DNA of 64,000 nucleotides, taken from positions 2,888,394-2,952,393 of the forward strand of contig CP036432.1 of the NCBI GenBank assembly GCA_007753675.1, given 5' to 3'. A model generated the notes under the pieces. The model was not told where the DNA came from. It ran no database searches and saw only the letters and a list, made by a program, of their open reading frames with translations. A program made the position numbers and the translations under genes. Origin of the DNA: Stieleria magnilauensis. Lineage in GTDB: Bacteria; Planctomycetota; Planctomycetia; Pirellulales; Pirellulaceae. Positions 1 through 8,654 of the stretch are shown one piece after another. Every line of letters begins with the position of its first letter. The first letter of the stretch is position 1.

Positions 1-510
1 CGGCTTGCCGCGCCGGGCCGATTCCTGTCTGGCGGCTGCTATCGGCTGAAACGTGCGTTGACCGATCGAATCCTGGCCGGCGACGTCGCGTACCACGATT
101 TCACCGACCCCGTGTGGCTGAAACAGAACGGCGACGACGTTCCCGCCAAATGGCTGTGGATTCAAAACCGACCGGTTCTGGCCAAGGTGTTGGACCTCGC
201 CACCACGACACGCCCGACTTTCAACGGCCATAACGCGTCAGCTTGGAAAGCGGATGTCGTCGCGGCCAACGGGTTCAACCATGAAATGCGGTATGGCGGC
301 CTGGATCGTGAACTCGGGGAACGATTGGAGAATGCCGGTGTGTTGGGCATGCAAATCCGCCACCGTGCGGTCTGCTATCACCTGGACCATGACCGCGGCT
401 ATGTCAACGACGAAGACTGGCAGCGCAATCGAGACATCCGCCAACGCGTCCGGAAACTCGGCATCACGCGGGCACCGCAGGGGTTGGACCAGATCCAGGC
501 GGCGGCTTGA
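1..510 (+). CDS. Glycosyltransferase family 2, C-terminal part (5' end outside window)
   Basis: The reading frame is open from the first base, so this is the 3' end of a longer gene; a TTG at 58 could be read as a start but cuts into the fold. The visible part carries the C-terminal signature of family 2/galactosyltransferase-type enzymes: a region like NGFNHEMRYGGLDRELGERL followed by a His-rich stretch (residues RHRAVCYHLDHDR). In relatives the NGFDE..GWGGED..L..RL block closes the sugar-nucleotide site. Likely role is addition of a sugar to a surface glycan. The donor and acceptor cannot be told because the N-terminal GT-A half with the DxD motif is not in the window. Family assignment is fairly secure; specificity is unknown. 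Confidence 0.72.
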   Translation, partial: RLAAPGRFLSGGCYRLKRALTDRILAGDVAYHDFTDPVWLKQNGDDVPAKWLWIQNRPVLAKVLDLATTTRPTFNGHNASAWKADVVAANGFNHEMRYGGLDRELGERLENAGVLGMQIRHRAVCYHLDHDRGYVNDEDWQRNRDIRQRVRKLGITRAPQGLDQIQAAA

Positions 511-542
511 GGGATCGAGTAACGGGAATCCAAGACGATGGC

Positions 543-634
543 AGGCCAGATGACAGGGGCAAAACGATAGGGGCAAGACAATAGGGGCAGAACACTGATG
601 GGATGGCAGAATGATGGGAAGGCAGAATGACGGG
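543..634. repeat. Degenerate tandem repeat with GGGGCAGAATGATG-like units
   Basis: About six imperfect units of 12-18 bp follow one another, all variants of (A)GGGGCARAAYGAT, e.g. AGGGGCAAAACGAT at 555, AGGGGCAAGACAAT at 569, AGGGGCAGAACACTGATGGG at 583, and GGCAGAATGA at 605 and 621. The last unit contains the ATG used as start by the following acetyltransferase gene. A related pair of units lies inverted at 6869-6899. Function unknown. Confidence 0.75.
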
Positions 635-1241
635 AGATAGGGCGACGGGGTGGTTGGATGCGGTAACGCTCAGCGGCGATGGGGTTCGACTCGAGTTACT
701 CGATCCACGCCATCACGACGAGCTTGTTGAATCGGCGCGGGACGGTCGTCTGTGGGAACTTTGGTACACGAGCGTCCCTGAGCCCGACGCGATGGCTGGT
801 GAGATCGAGCGTCGGCTTGATTTGTACGCGCGGCGGTCGATGTTGCCGTTTGCGATCGTTGATGAGGCATCGGGCCGGGCGGTCGGAATGACCACATACA
901 TGAACGCCGACGATGCGAATCGACGCTTGGAGATCGGGTCGACGTGGTATCGCCAATCTGTTTGGCGCAGCGGACTGAACACTCTGTGCAAGCGACTTCT
1001 GCTGACGCAGGCGTTCGAAACGATGAATTGCATCGCCGTCGAGTTTCGCACGCACTTCTTCAACCGCCGCAGCCGTGTCGCGATCGAACGCCTTGGCGCG
1101 AAGCTGGACGGGGTTTTACGCAACCACCAGATTTTGTCCGACGGGACGCTTCGAGACACGTGCGTCTATTCGATCCTCGCCAGCGAATGGCCGGCCGTCA
1201 AAACGCATTTGACGTTTCTGGTGCAGCAACGCGGCGAATAG
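627..1241 (+). CDS. GNAT family N-acetyltransferase (RimJ/RimL-like)
   Basis: A 204-residue protein with the layout of RimJ/RimL-type acetyltransferases: an N-terminal strand (VRLELLDPRHHDELVES), a central strand ending in a beta bulge (GMTTYMNADDANRRLEIGSTWY), a helix that replaces the usual acetyl-CoA loop (WRSGLNTLCKRLLLTQAFE), and the conserved VEFRTHFFNRRSRVAIERLGA segment that in relatives reads TDxxNxxSxxxxEKLGF. It would transfer acetyl from acetyl-CoA to an amine; substrate unknown. The ATG at 627 lies inside a tandem repeat unit. A later start is not suggested, because the first beta strand begins soon after. No operon partner is evident. Confidence 0.8.
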   Translation: MTGDRATGWLDAVTLSGDGVRLELLDPRHHDELVESARDGRLWELWYTSVPEPDAMAGEIERRLDLYARRSMLPFAIVDEASGRAVGMTTYMNADDANRRLEIGSTWYRQSVWRSGLNTLCKRLLLTQAFETMNCIAVEFRTHFFNRRSRVAIERLGAKLDGVLRNHQILSDGTLRDTCVYSILASEWPAVKTHLTFLVQQRGE

Positions 1242-1292
1242 TTGCCGCCACTGGATCAACCGAATTCGCGTTTTCGAGCGAATGCTGGGCAG

Positions 1293-1414
1293 GGCCCGTC
1301 GGCTCGCGCCAAACGGCTGATATTCGTTTGACATCAGCCGGTTCGCGCAAGCGTAGGCGCTGCGACTCCGTTTCTTCTGGCTTGTGGCCCGTCGGCTCGC
1401 GCCAAACGGCTGAT
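1293..1414. repeat. Two exact 29-bp direct repeats, 93 bp apart
   Basis: A 29-bp sequence beginning GGCCCGTCGGCTCGCGCCAA and ending ACGGCTGAT occurs at 1293-1321 and again, exactly, at 1386-1414. Similarity extends a few bases further (TCGTTTGA). Between them lies a related shorter copy on the other strand (ACATCAGCCG). This makes up most of the 253-bp gap between two convergent genes. No coding potential seen. Confidence 0.8.
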
Positions 1415-1441
1415 GGTCGTTTGAGCTCGGTACAAACGAAA

Positions 1442-1465
1442 CGACCTCTCCCGAAGGAGAGGTCG
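1442..1465 (-). terminator. Rho-independent terminator of the metalloprotease gene
   Basis: A perfect 10-bp stem (CGACCTCTCC paired with GGAGAGGTCG) closes a 4-base loop that reads TTCG on the minus strand, a very stable tetraloop. On the minus strand it is followed by the T-rich run TTTCGTTTG. It lies 29 bp past the stop codon of the minus-strand protease gene, as expected for its terminator. Confidence 0.8.
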
Positions 1466-1494
1466 CGTGGTGATCAATCGGGGTCGGAAACCGC

Positions 1495-4494
1495 TTACTC
1501 TTGCTCTTGCGTTTCACCAAAAATCAGCATGCCCGAAAAGCTGGGCGCCTTGGCTGAGTTGTAGGTGTAACCGGCTTTGAGCGCTTGCTCGATCCGCATG
1601 GAGACTTCATGAAGATGGGCCCGTGAGTAGGCGTCCATTTTCTTTTCGCACTTCTTCAGTCGCATGTCGATCTTCTTCATCAGATCGACCAACTGCATGC
1701 GTGCCAGGTCACCGATCGGCTTGTAAGCCGCCGCGCCATCGTTCTTCTCCAGGATCAGATCGATCAACCGTTGGACATGCTCTTGCTGCAGGTTGCGGCG
1801 GAGCGAGCTGATCATCGGCTGGCGATTGCTGCGGTTTTCCGGGCAATCGGATTCGAGTTCCGTCCAAGCGGCATTGCTGATCGTGGTGAGCAACTCGGGC
1901 AGCGTCAGCGCATCGTCTTCGGCGGGCAGCCGAAGTTCGTTGTCATAGACGCGACGCAGCGTCGTGGGGCTCATCAACCAGGTCAGCGCGGAAGCTTGCA
2001 GGCCGAGCACACGGTCGTGGATCGGCCAGGTCGCTTCACCGGACGTCCCGAAGTGGGCACCGCCATCGAGCCATTGATCGGACGTCATTCGTTCGAGCAA
2101 CTTGGGCGTCAAACCGAAGGCACTGTCGTTGAACGTCTGGTCGATCACAAACTGCATCGCTTCACGTTGCTGTTTTGCCGGGACGACGACGACCGGGGGT
2201 CGATCGTTCGGATCCCCTTTCTTGTCTCGGTTGACGAACGCTCCGCCGACCCAATTGGCCATCATGCTTGCCGCACGGGTTTGGATCGATAGCGTCAATT
2301 CGTAGCCGCGACGTGCCTTGGCCCAGCTGTCACCGTCTTTGACAAACTTGTCCAAGATCCGCTCGCGATAGAGCTTGACCAGTTTCATCTGCTCTTGAGC
2401 GTAGTCGAGCGGATTGGCGGAGAAGTCGTAGCGGCGGGCGAGCGGATCGGGACCGTTGGTGTCTTCGTCGGTTGCGTATTGCAACTCCGGTTCGACGCAA
2501 CGTTTGAGGATCGTGGGCAACGCCTTTTCGTCAAAGGTGTAACCGTATTCGATCGCCCAATAGTCGTACGGCCCGATGTCGATCATGGTGTAATCGCCTT
2601 GGACGTCGCCGCTTTCATAGCGGAAGTTGATCGGGATGTAGTCCATCACCGAAGCGGTGAAGACTTCTTTGCCCTTGAGTTCTTCGCTATTGATTTTGTC
2701 GAGCGGGTGCAGCGCCGAGCCTTTGAAGTTGTGACGCAATCCGAGGGTGTGTCCGACTTCGTGAGCCACCAGGTCGGCCAACAGCGGTCCGACGAACCAA
2801 TCCGGCATGCCGTCGAGCATGTCCACCGAATCGTCTTTCTTCTCGTCGTCCTTTTTCTCGTCGTCGTCTTTCTTCTCAGCGTCGTCGTCCTTCTTGTCGT
2901 CCTTGTCGTCGTCTTTTTTGTCGGCGTCGTCGTCCTTGTCGTCGGCGTCATCCGCGTCGTCCTTGTCCGACGCTTCGTCGTCCTTTTCTTTCTCGTCGTC
3001 CTTCTTGTCTTTCGCGTCGGCCTTGGGTTTGTCTTCCATCATGGCCAGTGCCCAATCCATTCGCGCGACCGCGAGGTCGAGGCTGCGGGCGTTAGCGGCC
3101 ATGCACATGCCGTTCTTTTGGCTGAGGTGACCGATCAGCCCGTCAAACTCATCGTCGCCGATCAGTGACGAATCGGCGGCGGCCATCGAGAAACCCGCGT
3201 AGGGTTTCTGCGCGTCTTGGGCGATCTGTTGACGAACTTGCGCGACCTTTGAGGGGGAGGTCATTCGGACGCGTGGGTCCCAGGACGGGTGCTCGCTGAG
3301 CCAAGCCAACGTTTCCGGGCTGGCCCCTTCCATCGCCAACTTGGGCAGCAGGTCGTCGTAGTTGTAGTTGTAGTAGCGGATCCAGCCGTCGGTCAGAATG
3401 ATATCGGCGTCGAGGATCTCACCGGTCATCGGGTGGACGCGGCTGGGGCCGATCGCGGTGCCGATGTCATTGTTCAGCCAACGGATGAAGTTGTAGCGAA
3501 CGTCTTCGGGGTCCTTTTCCATGTGGGCGCCGCTTTGGGCGTCCTGGTAACGGACTTCGATCGCGTCGACGATGCCGACTTTTTCAAAGGCTTTGTTCCA
3601 GTAGTCGACACCGGCGCGGATGAACCGGCGATAGCGGACCGGGGCGGTGTGTTCGACGTAGAAAATGATCGGGTCTTTGGGCGGACTGAGCTTCAGTTTC
3701 GAATCGCGTTTTTCCAAGTTCCAGCGATTGATGTAGCGAATCCGCGTCTCATCGTCGGTGTACTTGCTGAGGTCGGAGTAGGTGGTGGTGAAGAACCCGA
3801 CACGTTGGTCCGCCAAACGCGGCTTGAATCCGCTGGACGGATTGGGGACTTCGCTGAAGGAGTAGTGCAGGGTTTGAAAGCGGCCGGCGGCACCGACCGT
3901 CTCCAGGGCGACTTCCACGTTGGACGGGAAGACCTTGATCGACTCAATTTTTTTGATTCGCGAATTCGAGATACGGACACTTCGTCCGAAGAAGGTGCTG
4001 GCGTTGCCCAACAAGAGCGAGTCCAGATCAATGACCGGACCGCCCGCACTGCCCTTGGCGACGATCGGGATGTCGAGCAGGACTTTGTCGGTGAACAAGC
4101 GGGCGACCGATGCCTTGGACTCCGGATCGCCGGTGGCACGGATCGACAGGTTCGGCGCGATCAGGGCAAGCCGATCGTCATACTGCCGCCACTTGACGAC
4201 CAGTTCCCCGGATTGCAATCCGGCATAGGTGTCACCGCTGCTGACCGTCAGGGCGATGAAGTAGCTTTTGGTCGCGAAATTTTTCGGCAGTTCGGCCAGC
4301 AGCTGAGCGTCTTTGGTCCGCTGCCAGACGTTGAAGAAACCCTTGCGATTCTCCTGGTCGGAGACTGGGACTTGTTCGTAGCCCTCGGAAACTTTGTCAA
4401 AAGTGGGCAATTCGGCCGCTGAAACGCGACGTTCAGCCGCAGATAGAGTCAGCAAAAAAACAAAACCGGCGACGGCGTATTTCATTCCAGGCAC
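1495..4494 (-). CDS. Secreted zinc-dependent metalloprotease (metzincin, DUF5117/DUF4953 type)
   Basis: A 999-residue protein starting with a signal peptide (hydrophobic KYAVAGFVFLLTLSA). Residues about 30-280 resemble the DUF5117 N-terminal region. The zinc-binding metzincin motif HEVGHTLGLRH lies at residues 578-588: three His ligands plus the catalytic Glu. Just before it, at about 488-555, is a very charged tract made almost only of Asp and Lys with some Glu. It interrupts the catalytic domain and probably forms a disordered or cation-binding loop. The C-terminal 350 residues are helical. Expected to be an exported endopeptidase; substrate unknown. It stands alone, with its own terminator downstream. 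The ATG at 4485 is an alternative start. Confidence 0.85.
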   Translation of the reverse strand: MPGMKYAVAGFVFLLTLSAAERRVSAAELPTFDKVSEGYEQVPVSDQENRKGFFNVWQRTKDAQLLAELPKNFATKSYFIALTVSSGDTYAGLQSGELVVKWRQYDDRLALIAPNLSIRATGDPESKASVARLFTDKVLLDIPIVAKGSAGGPVIDLDSLLLGNASTFFGRSVRISNSRIKKIESIKVFPSNVEVALETVGAAGRFQTLHYSFSEVPNPSSGFKPRLADQRVGFFTTTYSDLSKYTDDETRIRYINRWNLEKRDSKLKLSPPKDPIIFYVEHTAPVRYRRFIRAGVDYWNKAFEKVGIVDAIEVRYQDAQSGAHMEKDPEDVRYNFIRWLNNDIGTAIGPSRVHPMTGEILDADIILTDGWIRYYNYNYDDLLPKLAMEGASPETLAWLSEHPSWDPRVRMTSPSKVAQVRQQIAQDAQKPYAGFSMAAADSSLIGDDEFDGLIGHLSQKNGMCMAANARSLDLAVARMDWALAMMEDKPKADAKDKKDDEKEKDDEASDKDDADDADDKDDDADKKDDDKDDKKDDDAEKKDDDEKKDDEKKDDSVDMLDGMPDWFVGPLLADLVAHEVGHTLGLRHNFKGSALHPLDKINSEELKGKEVFTASVMDYIPINFRYESGDVQGDYTMIDIGPYDYWAIEYGYTFDEKALPTILKRCVEPELQYATDEDTNGPDPLARRYDFSANPLDYAQEQMKLVKLYRERILDKFVKDGDSWAKARRGYELTLSIQTRAASMMANWVGGAFVNRDKKGDPNDRPPVVVVPAKQQREAMQFVIDQTFNDSAFGLTPKLLERMTSDQWLDGGAHFGTSGEATWPIHDRVLGLQASALTWLMSPTTLRRVYDNELRLPAEDDALTLPELLTTISNAAWTELESDCPENRSNRQPMISSLRRNLQQEHVQRLIDLILEKNDGAAAYKPIGDLARMQLVDLMKKIDMRLKKCEKKMDAYSRAHLHEVSMRIEQALKAGYTYNSAKAPSFSGMLIFGETQEQE

Positions 4495-5037
4495 TCGAGC
4501 ATCAGGTGAAAATGGAAACGAAGCAAGCGTAGGTCACGCTTTGGGCGGGGCTGGGGTCGGCGGGCGCCGGCAGGCCGTTATTCGGGCCAGGATTCACAAG
4601 CCAGGGCCATCAGGCACCTGCCGGGGCGCGATCGGGTAGCGGACCGTGAAAAACCCTCTCGGGTCGAACCGGCAAAAGCTGCCCAGACCAAACAATTGAT
4701 TGTACCGTTTTGAACATGGAACGTGGGATAGTTTTTACGAATCTGCGGCCGAGATCGGTTCTGCCGAGGGCCCGCATTGCGGTCGCAGCCGGAGGGCGTC
4801 GTGATCGGTTGGGGGGCCGCTGTGGCTTCCAAACGCTTCGCTGTGGCCTCCAAACGCTTCGCTGTGGCTTCGACACGTCATGCCGGGCCGGCGCGAAAAC
4901 CGCCCCACGGACCGCGGGTTCCTACCATGCCAAGGATTGACTGGTTTTGGTTCCCCATCAACAATCCTTGAGACGCTCCGGGACAACACGTGGTTCCCGA
5001 ATTCCAATTACCAGGCATTTCTCACTGCAAGGCCACG
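4495..5037. other. Intergenic region between divergent protease and glyA genes
   Basis: This 543-bp stretch separates two divergently transcribed genes and must hold both promoters, but I could not pick a convincing -35/-10 pair. It contains a 21-bp tandem repeat (4819-4881). Short open frames on both strands here lack any recognisable composition or family signature, and I consider them non-coding. Confidence 0.6.
4819..4881 (+). repeat. 21-bp tandem repeat, three copies
   Basis: GCTGTGGCTTCCAAACGCTT plus C at 4819-4839 is followed directly by a copy with one change at 4840-4860 and a third, diverged copy at 4861-4881. Being a multiple of three it leaves all frames open, which explains the spurious open frames here. 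It lies about 160 bp upstream of glyA. Confidence 0.8.
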
Positions 5038-6300
5038 ATGAATCCGCTCCAACAACAAGACCCCCAAACTTGGGACGCCATCCAGGACGAAGCCCGCCGT
5101 CAGCGCGATGGGCTGGAAATGATTGCCAGTGAGAATTACACCAGTTTCGCGGTCATGCAGGCCGCCGGCAGCGTGTTGACCAACAAGTACGCCGAAGGCT
5201 ACCCCGGTCGCCGCTACTATGGCGGTTGCGAGCACGTCGACGTGGTCGAATCGCTTGCGATCGAGCGGGCCAAGCAGCTGTTCGGTGCCGAGGTGGCCAA
5301 CGTCCAGCCCCACAGCGGTTCCCAAGCCAACACGGCCGTCTACCTATCCTGCCTGAAACCCGGCGACAAGGTTTTGGGGCTCGATTTGGCCCAAGGCGGT
5401 CACTTGACGCACGGCATGAAGCTGAACATCAGCGGCCAGCTGTACGATTTCCACTCCTACGGCGTGACCCAGGACACGAATCGATTGGATTTTGACCAGA
5501 TCGCCTCGCTGGCCCGCGAACACAAGCCGAAGCTGATCGTTGCCGGTGCGAGTGCCTATCCCCGCGAAATCCCCCACGACAAGTTCGCCGAGATCGCCGA
5601 GGAAGTCGGTGCGCGGCTGATGGTGGACATGGCCCACTACGCCGGATTGGTGGCCGCGAAGATTCACAACAGCCCGGTCGGGTTGGCCGACTATGTCACC
5701 ACGACGACCCACAAGACGCTGCGTGGCCCCCGCGGCGGCTTGATCCTGTGCAAGGAAGAACACGCCAAACTGATCAATCGAAACGTCTTCCCCGGCACCC
5801 AGGGCGGTCCGCTGATGCACGTGATCGCGGGCAAGGCGGTGTGCTTCGGCGAAGCGTTGACCGATGAGTATCGGACGTACGCCCAGGCCGTGGTCGACAA
5901 CGCCAAAGTCTTGGCCGAAACGCTGATCGCGGCCGGATTGCCGCTGGTCAGCGGCGGCACCGACAACCACCTGATGCTGGTCGATGTCACCTCGGTCGGC
6001 CTGGGCGGGAAAGTCGCCGAATCCGTCTTGGACAGCTGCGGGATCACGGTCAACATGAACATGATTCCGTTCGACAAACGCAAGCCAATGGATCCGTCTG
6101 GGATTCGAATCGGCACGCCCGCGTTGACCACACGGGGCATGGGCGCCAACGAAATGCGTCGCATCGGTGTCTGGATCCATAGCGCCCTGTCCAACGCCGA
6201 AGACACCGAGTTGCATGCCCGGATCCGCGGTGAAATTCGCGAAATGTGCGAAAGCTTTCCGGTTCCGGCGGATCAAGAGTCCCATGCGACGATCGCTTAA
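5038..6300 (+). CDS. glyA: Serine hydroxymethyltransferase
   Basis: Converts serine and tetrahydrofolate to glycine and 5,10-methylene-tetrahydrofolate in the cytoplasm, the main source of one-carbon units. The 420-residue product has all the family marks: MIASENYTS near the N-terminus, [15 protein letters not shown] (substrate loop), the PLP-binding [13 protein letters not shown] with the Schiff-base lysine at K226, and the C-terminal [14 protein letters not shown]. The ATG at 5038 gives the usual length and N-terminus; an in-frame GTG at 4990 would add 16 residues not found in relatives. A response regulator follows 74 bp downstream on the same strand. Confidence 0.97.
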   Translation: MNPLQQQDPQTWDAIQDEARRQRDGLEMIASENYTSFAVMQAAGSVLTNKYAEGYPGRRYYGGCEHVDVVESLAIERAKQLFGAEVANVQPHSGSQANTAVYLSCLKPGDKVLGLDLAQGGHLTHGMKLNISGQLYDFHSYGVTQDTNRLDFDQIASLAREHKPKLIVAGASAYPREIPHDKFAEIAEEVGARLMVDMAHYAGLVAAKIHNSPVGLADYVTTTTHKTLRGPRGGLILCKEEHAKLINRNVFPGTQGGPLMHVIAGKAVCFGEALTDEYRTYAQAVVDNAKVLAETLIAAGLPLVSGGTDNHLMLVDVTSVGLGGKVAESVLDSCGITVNMNMIPFDKRKPMDPSGIRIGTPALTTRGMGANEMRRIGVWIHSALSNAEDTELHARIRGEIREMCESFPVPADQESHATIA

Positions 6301-6374
6301 GCGGTCGTCGCAAGCCCGCCGCAGGGCGCCCCCACCCCGTCACTTCCATCGCCCCGACATCCCGCACGCTGACC

Positions 6375-6839
6375 ATGACTGATCCGACCTTGCCGGAGGG
6401 AACTCATCGCATCCTGATCGCCGACGACAACGTCGCCAATCGCGAGTTGCTCGAAGCCTACCTGGCCGAGATTGATTGCGAAATCGAAACCTCCGTCGAT
6501 GGTCAAGACACGCTCGACAAAATCGCGTCCTTCGAGCCCGACGTGGTGCTGTTGGATGTGATGATGCCCAAGCTGAGCGGTTTCGAGGTCTGTAAACAGA
6601 TCAAAGACAACCCCGAAACGTCACGTGTCATGGTGCTGATGGTCACGGCGCTCAACGAGTTGGGTGACATCGAACGCGCCGTCGCCGCGGGGACCGATGA
6701 TTTCATGAGCAAACCGGTGCAAAAGGTCGAGCTGCTCAAGCGTGTCGAGAACATGCTCAAGCTCAAGGGCATGAACGATGAACTGAAGCGATTGCAACAG
6801 TACATCCAGGCGATGGAAGACGCCCAGCGGGCTTCGTGA
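6375..6839 (+). CDS. Single-domain response regulator (CheY-like)
   Basis: A 154-residue receiver domain with acidic pair DD at the start (ILIADDN), phospho-acceptor Asp61 (VVLLDVMMPK), the switch Thr (MVTAL) and Lys113 (MSKPVQ). About 30 residues after the domain form a helical tail (MNDELKRLQQYIQAMEDAQ), likely a coiled coil for partner binding. There is no output domain, so it would act by protein contact or as a phosphorelay carrier. No histidine kinase is nearby. The ATG at 6375 fits the domain edge; an open frame extending into glyA is not needed. Partner unknown. Confidence 0.92.
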   Translation: MTDPTLPEGTHRILIADDNVANRELLEAYLAEIDCEIETSVDGQDTLDKIASFEPDVVLLDVMMPKLSGFEVCKQIKDNPETSRVMVLMVTALNELGDIERAVAAGTDDFMSKPVQKVELLKRVENMLKLKGMNDELKRLQQYIQAMEDAQRAS

Positions 6840-6868
6840 GCTTGGGTTGATTGGGCAAGTCGTTCCGC

Positions 6869-6899
6869 CCTCATCATTCTGCCCCGAATCATTCTGCCT
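6869..6899 (-). repeat. Inverted copy of the GGCAGAATGAT repeat, spanning the cmoB stop codon
   Basis: On the minus strand this reads GGCAGAATGATTCGGGGCAG followed by AATGATGAGG: two units of the repeat found at 543-634. The TGA that ends cmoB (6889-6891) lies inside the first unit, so the repeat encodes the last residues of that protein. Confidence 0.65.
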
Positions 6900-7890
6900 T
6901 CTTTTTCGTCGCGACGACGGTCGCGCGAATTGGCCCCGGGTAGCCTTCGATCGTCTTGGATGCGTCTTCTGGGTCCAGAAAATCGGCGAGCGACTGAAAG
7001 GTCATCCAGTCCGTTGAACGTTGTTCATTCGTGTCGGTCGGGGTGATGTCAATCGTTTTGATGTCTTCGAAACCAGTCCGACGCAACCAGCGAAACAGCA
7101 TCTCCGGCGACGGGATGAACCAGACGTTTCGCATCTGCGCGTAGCGGTCTTCCGGAACCAGCACGCTCGGCTGGTCGTCTTCAATGATCAGCGTCTCAAG
7201 CACCAGTTTGCCGCCGGGGACCAGGGCACCGGCCAGACTTCTCAAGTGATCGATCGGACTGGTCCGGTGATAGAGCACGCCGGCGGAAAACACGACGTCG
7301 AACGCGCCGAGTTTCTCGGGCAAATCGGTGTCGACCATCGGCAGCACGAAATTGCGACGTGGCCCGGTCTCGTATCGATCGAAGACTTCGAACTGCATCA
7401 AGAACCGCAGGATCGGGTCGAGCCCCATCACGATCGAAGCCCCCGCCTCCAGCATCCGCCAGCCGTAGTAGCCGTTGCCGCAGCCCACGTCGAGCACCGA
7501 TTTCTGCTTCAGATCAACGGCCCGAGCGATGCGATTCCATTTCCAATCGGACCGCCATTCGGTGTCGATCGGCAACCCCAGAAACTCGAACGGGCCCTTG
7601 CGCCAGGGATGAAACCGCATCAGGGTTTCGCGTAGCGCGATGGGATCGACGTCCGGCCCGACCACCCGCACCCGAGAGTCGCTGTAGTCCAGGTGGCGAC
7701 CTTGGGCAGGCGGCAATTCAGCCAGCGCGGCCACCCAACGTTTCAAATCCCCGTTGGTGGGTTGGTTTAATCGCCGCGCACAGATTTCGGCGACGGAATC
7801 TGCAAAGGCGTCGTGCCCGCGCTGTCGCAACCATTGGTCCAGAGGCCGGCGATCGAACCAGTCGGGGAGCGTGGGGGTGTCGCGGGGCAT
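6889..7890 (-). CDS. cmoB: tRNA U34 carboxymethyltransferase
   Basis: CmoB transfers the carboxymethyl group of carboxy-S-adenosylmethionine to 5-hydroxyuridine at position 34 of tRNAs, giving cmo5U. The 333-residue protein matches full-length CmoB: an N-terminal helical part, LRETLMRFHPWRKGPFEFLG leading into HIDTEWRSDWKW-like residues, a class I methyltransferase core with motif I VLDVGCGNGYYGWRML, then SAGVLYHRTSPIDHL and a conserved end (DWMTFQSLADFLDP). It lies 14 bp after cmoA, whose product makes the unusual cofactor, so the pair form a complete two-step pathway after U34 hydroxylation. Confidence 0.95.
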   Translation of the reverse strand: MPRDTPTLPDWFDRRPLDQWLRQRGHDAFADSVAEICARRLNQPTNGDLKRWVAALAELPPAQGRHLDYSDSRVRVVGPDVDPIALRETLMRFHPWRKGPFEFLGLPIDTEWRSDWKWNRIARAVDLKQKSVLDVGCGNGYYGWRMLEAGASIVMGLDPILRFLMQFEVFDRYETGPRRNFVLPMVDTDLPEKLGAFDVVFSAGVLYHRTSPIDHLRSLAGALVPGGKLVLETLIIEDDQPSVLVPEDRYAQMRNVWFIPSPEMLFRWLRRTGFEDIKTIDITPTDTNEQRSTDWMTFQSLADFLDPEDASKTIEGYPGPIRATVVATKKKAE

Positions 7891-7904
7891 CGGGGACGCA
7901 AGCG

Positions 7905-8654
7905 TCAGGTTGAAGCGGTCGTCGATTTCACGGCCAGGATGGATGCAAAATTAAAACATTGGAACCAGGGCGCGACGACGTCGAAGCCGACGTCCTTCAG
8001 CCGATCCGTGTGCGTGGGGATCGATTCGGGGATCAGCGTGTTCTCCAGCGAGGTCCGTTTCTGGGCGATCTCCAGTTCGCTGTAACCGCAGGCCCGTTTG
8101 AAATCCAAGTGCAGATCGGTCAGCAGGGATTGTTGCCCGGGATCATCGAAGCACACTTTTTCACTGAGCAACAGCCCGCCGCCGGGCACCAGCGCATCGA
8201 AGCACGCTTGGAGCAATCGGTGTCGCTTTGTCGCGGGGACAAATTGCAGCGTGAAATTCAGCACGATCATTGAAGCGTCGGACAGGTCGATGCCACAAAG
8301 ATCGGCCAGATGAAGCTCGACAGCGCAGGCATCCGGGCCGCCGGGTTCCTGGTCCAGCCGTTTCCGCAGTCGGTCGATCATGGCGGACGAGTTGTCGACC
8401 GCGTGAATCGTTGCGCTCGACGGGGCCTGGTTGCGAATCAGCAGCGTCGCCGCGCCGAGCGAGCAACCGAGGTCGTAGACGTTGGTATCGGGGCGAACGA
8501 ATCGGCCAGCCAATTGTTCGATAACGGAAAGGATGGACGCGTATCCGGGGACCGATCGCGAGATCATGTCGGGAAAAACGTCGGCAACATCGGCGTCGAA
8601 CTGAAACTGCCCGACACGGTCACGCGGCAAGGAGTAGAGATTGTCGCGAGACAT
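7905..8654 (-). CDS. cmoA: Carboxy-S-adenosyl-L-methionine synthase
   Basis: CmoA makes carboxy-SAM from SAM and prephenate. The 249-residue protein begins with the family's FQFDADVADVFPDMISRSVPGY block. It has the SAM motif VYDLGCSLGAATLL, then IVLNFTLQFVP and LLLSEKVCFDD, all typical of CmoA. Its ATG overlaps the TGA of the upstream cyclase gene by one base, which suggests coupled translation. The cmoB gene follows directly. Confidence 0.95.
   Translation of the reverse strand: MSRDNLYSLPRDRVGQFQFDADVADVFPDMISRSVPGYASILSVIEQLAGRFVRPDTNVYDLGCSLGAATLLIRNQAPSSATIHAVDNSSAMIDRLRKRLDQEPGGPDACAVELHLADLCGIDLSDASMIVLNFTLQFVPATKRHRLLQACFDALVPGGGLLLSEKVCFDDPGQQSLLTDLHLDFKRACGYSELEIAQKRTSLENTLIPESIPTHTDRLKDVGFDVVAPWFQCFNFASILAVKSTTAST

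Noticed and set aside
4600..4980. Several short frames around the 21-bp tandem repeat
   Set aside because: The repeat length is a multiple of three, which keeps frames open by itself. The products have repeated QRSVW or KRFAV units and no start context.
5325..6285. Long minus-strand frame opposite glyA
   Set aside because: GlyA is certain on the plus strand, and the antisense frame is a codon-bias shadow.
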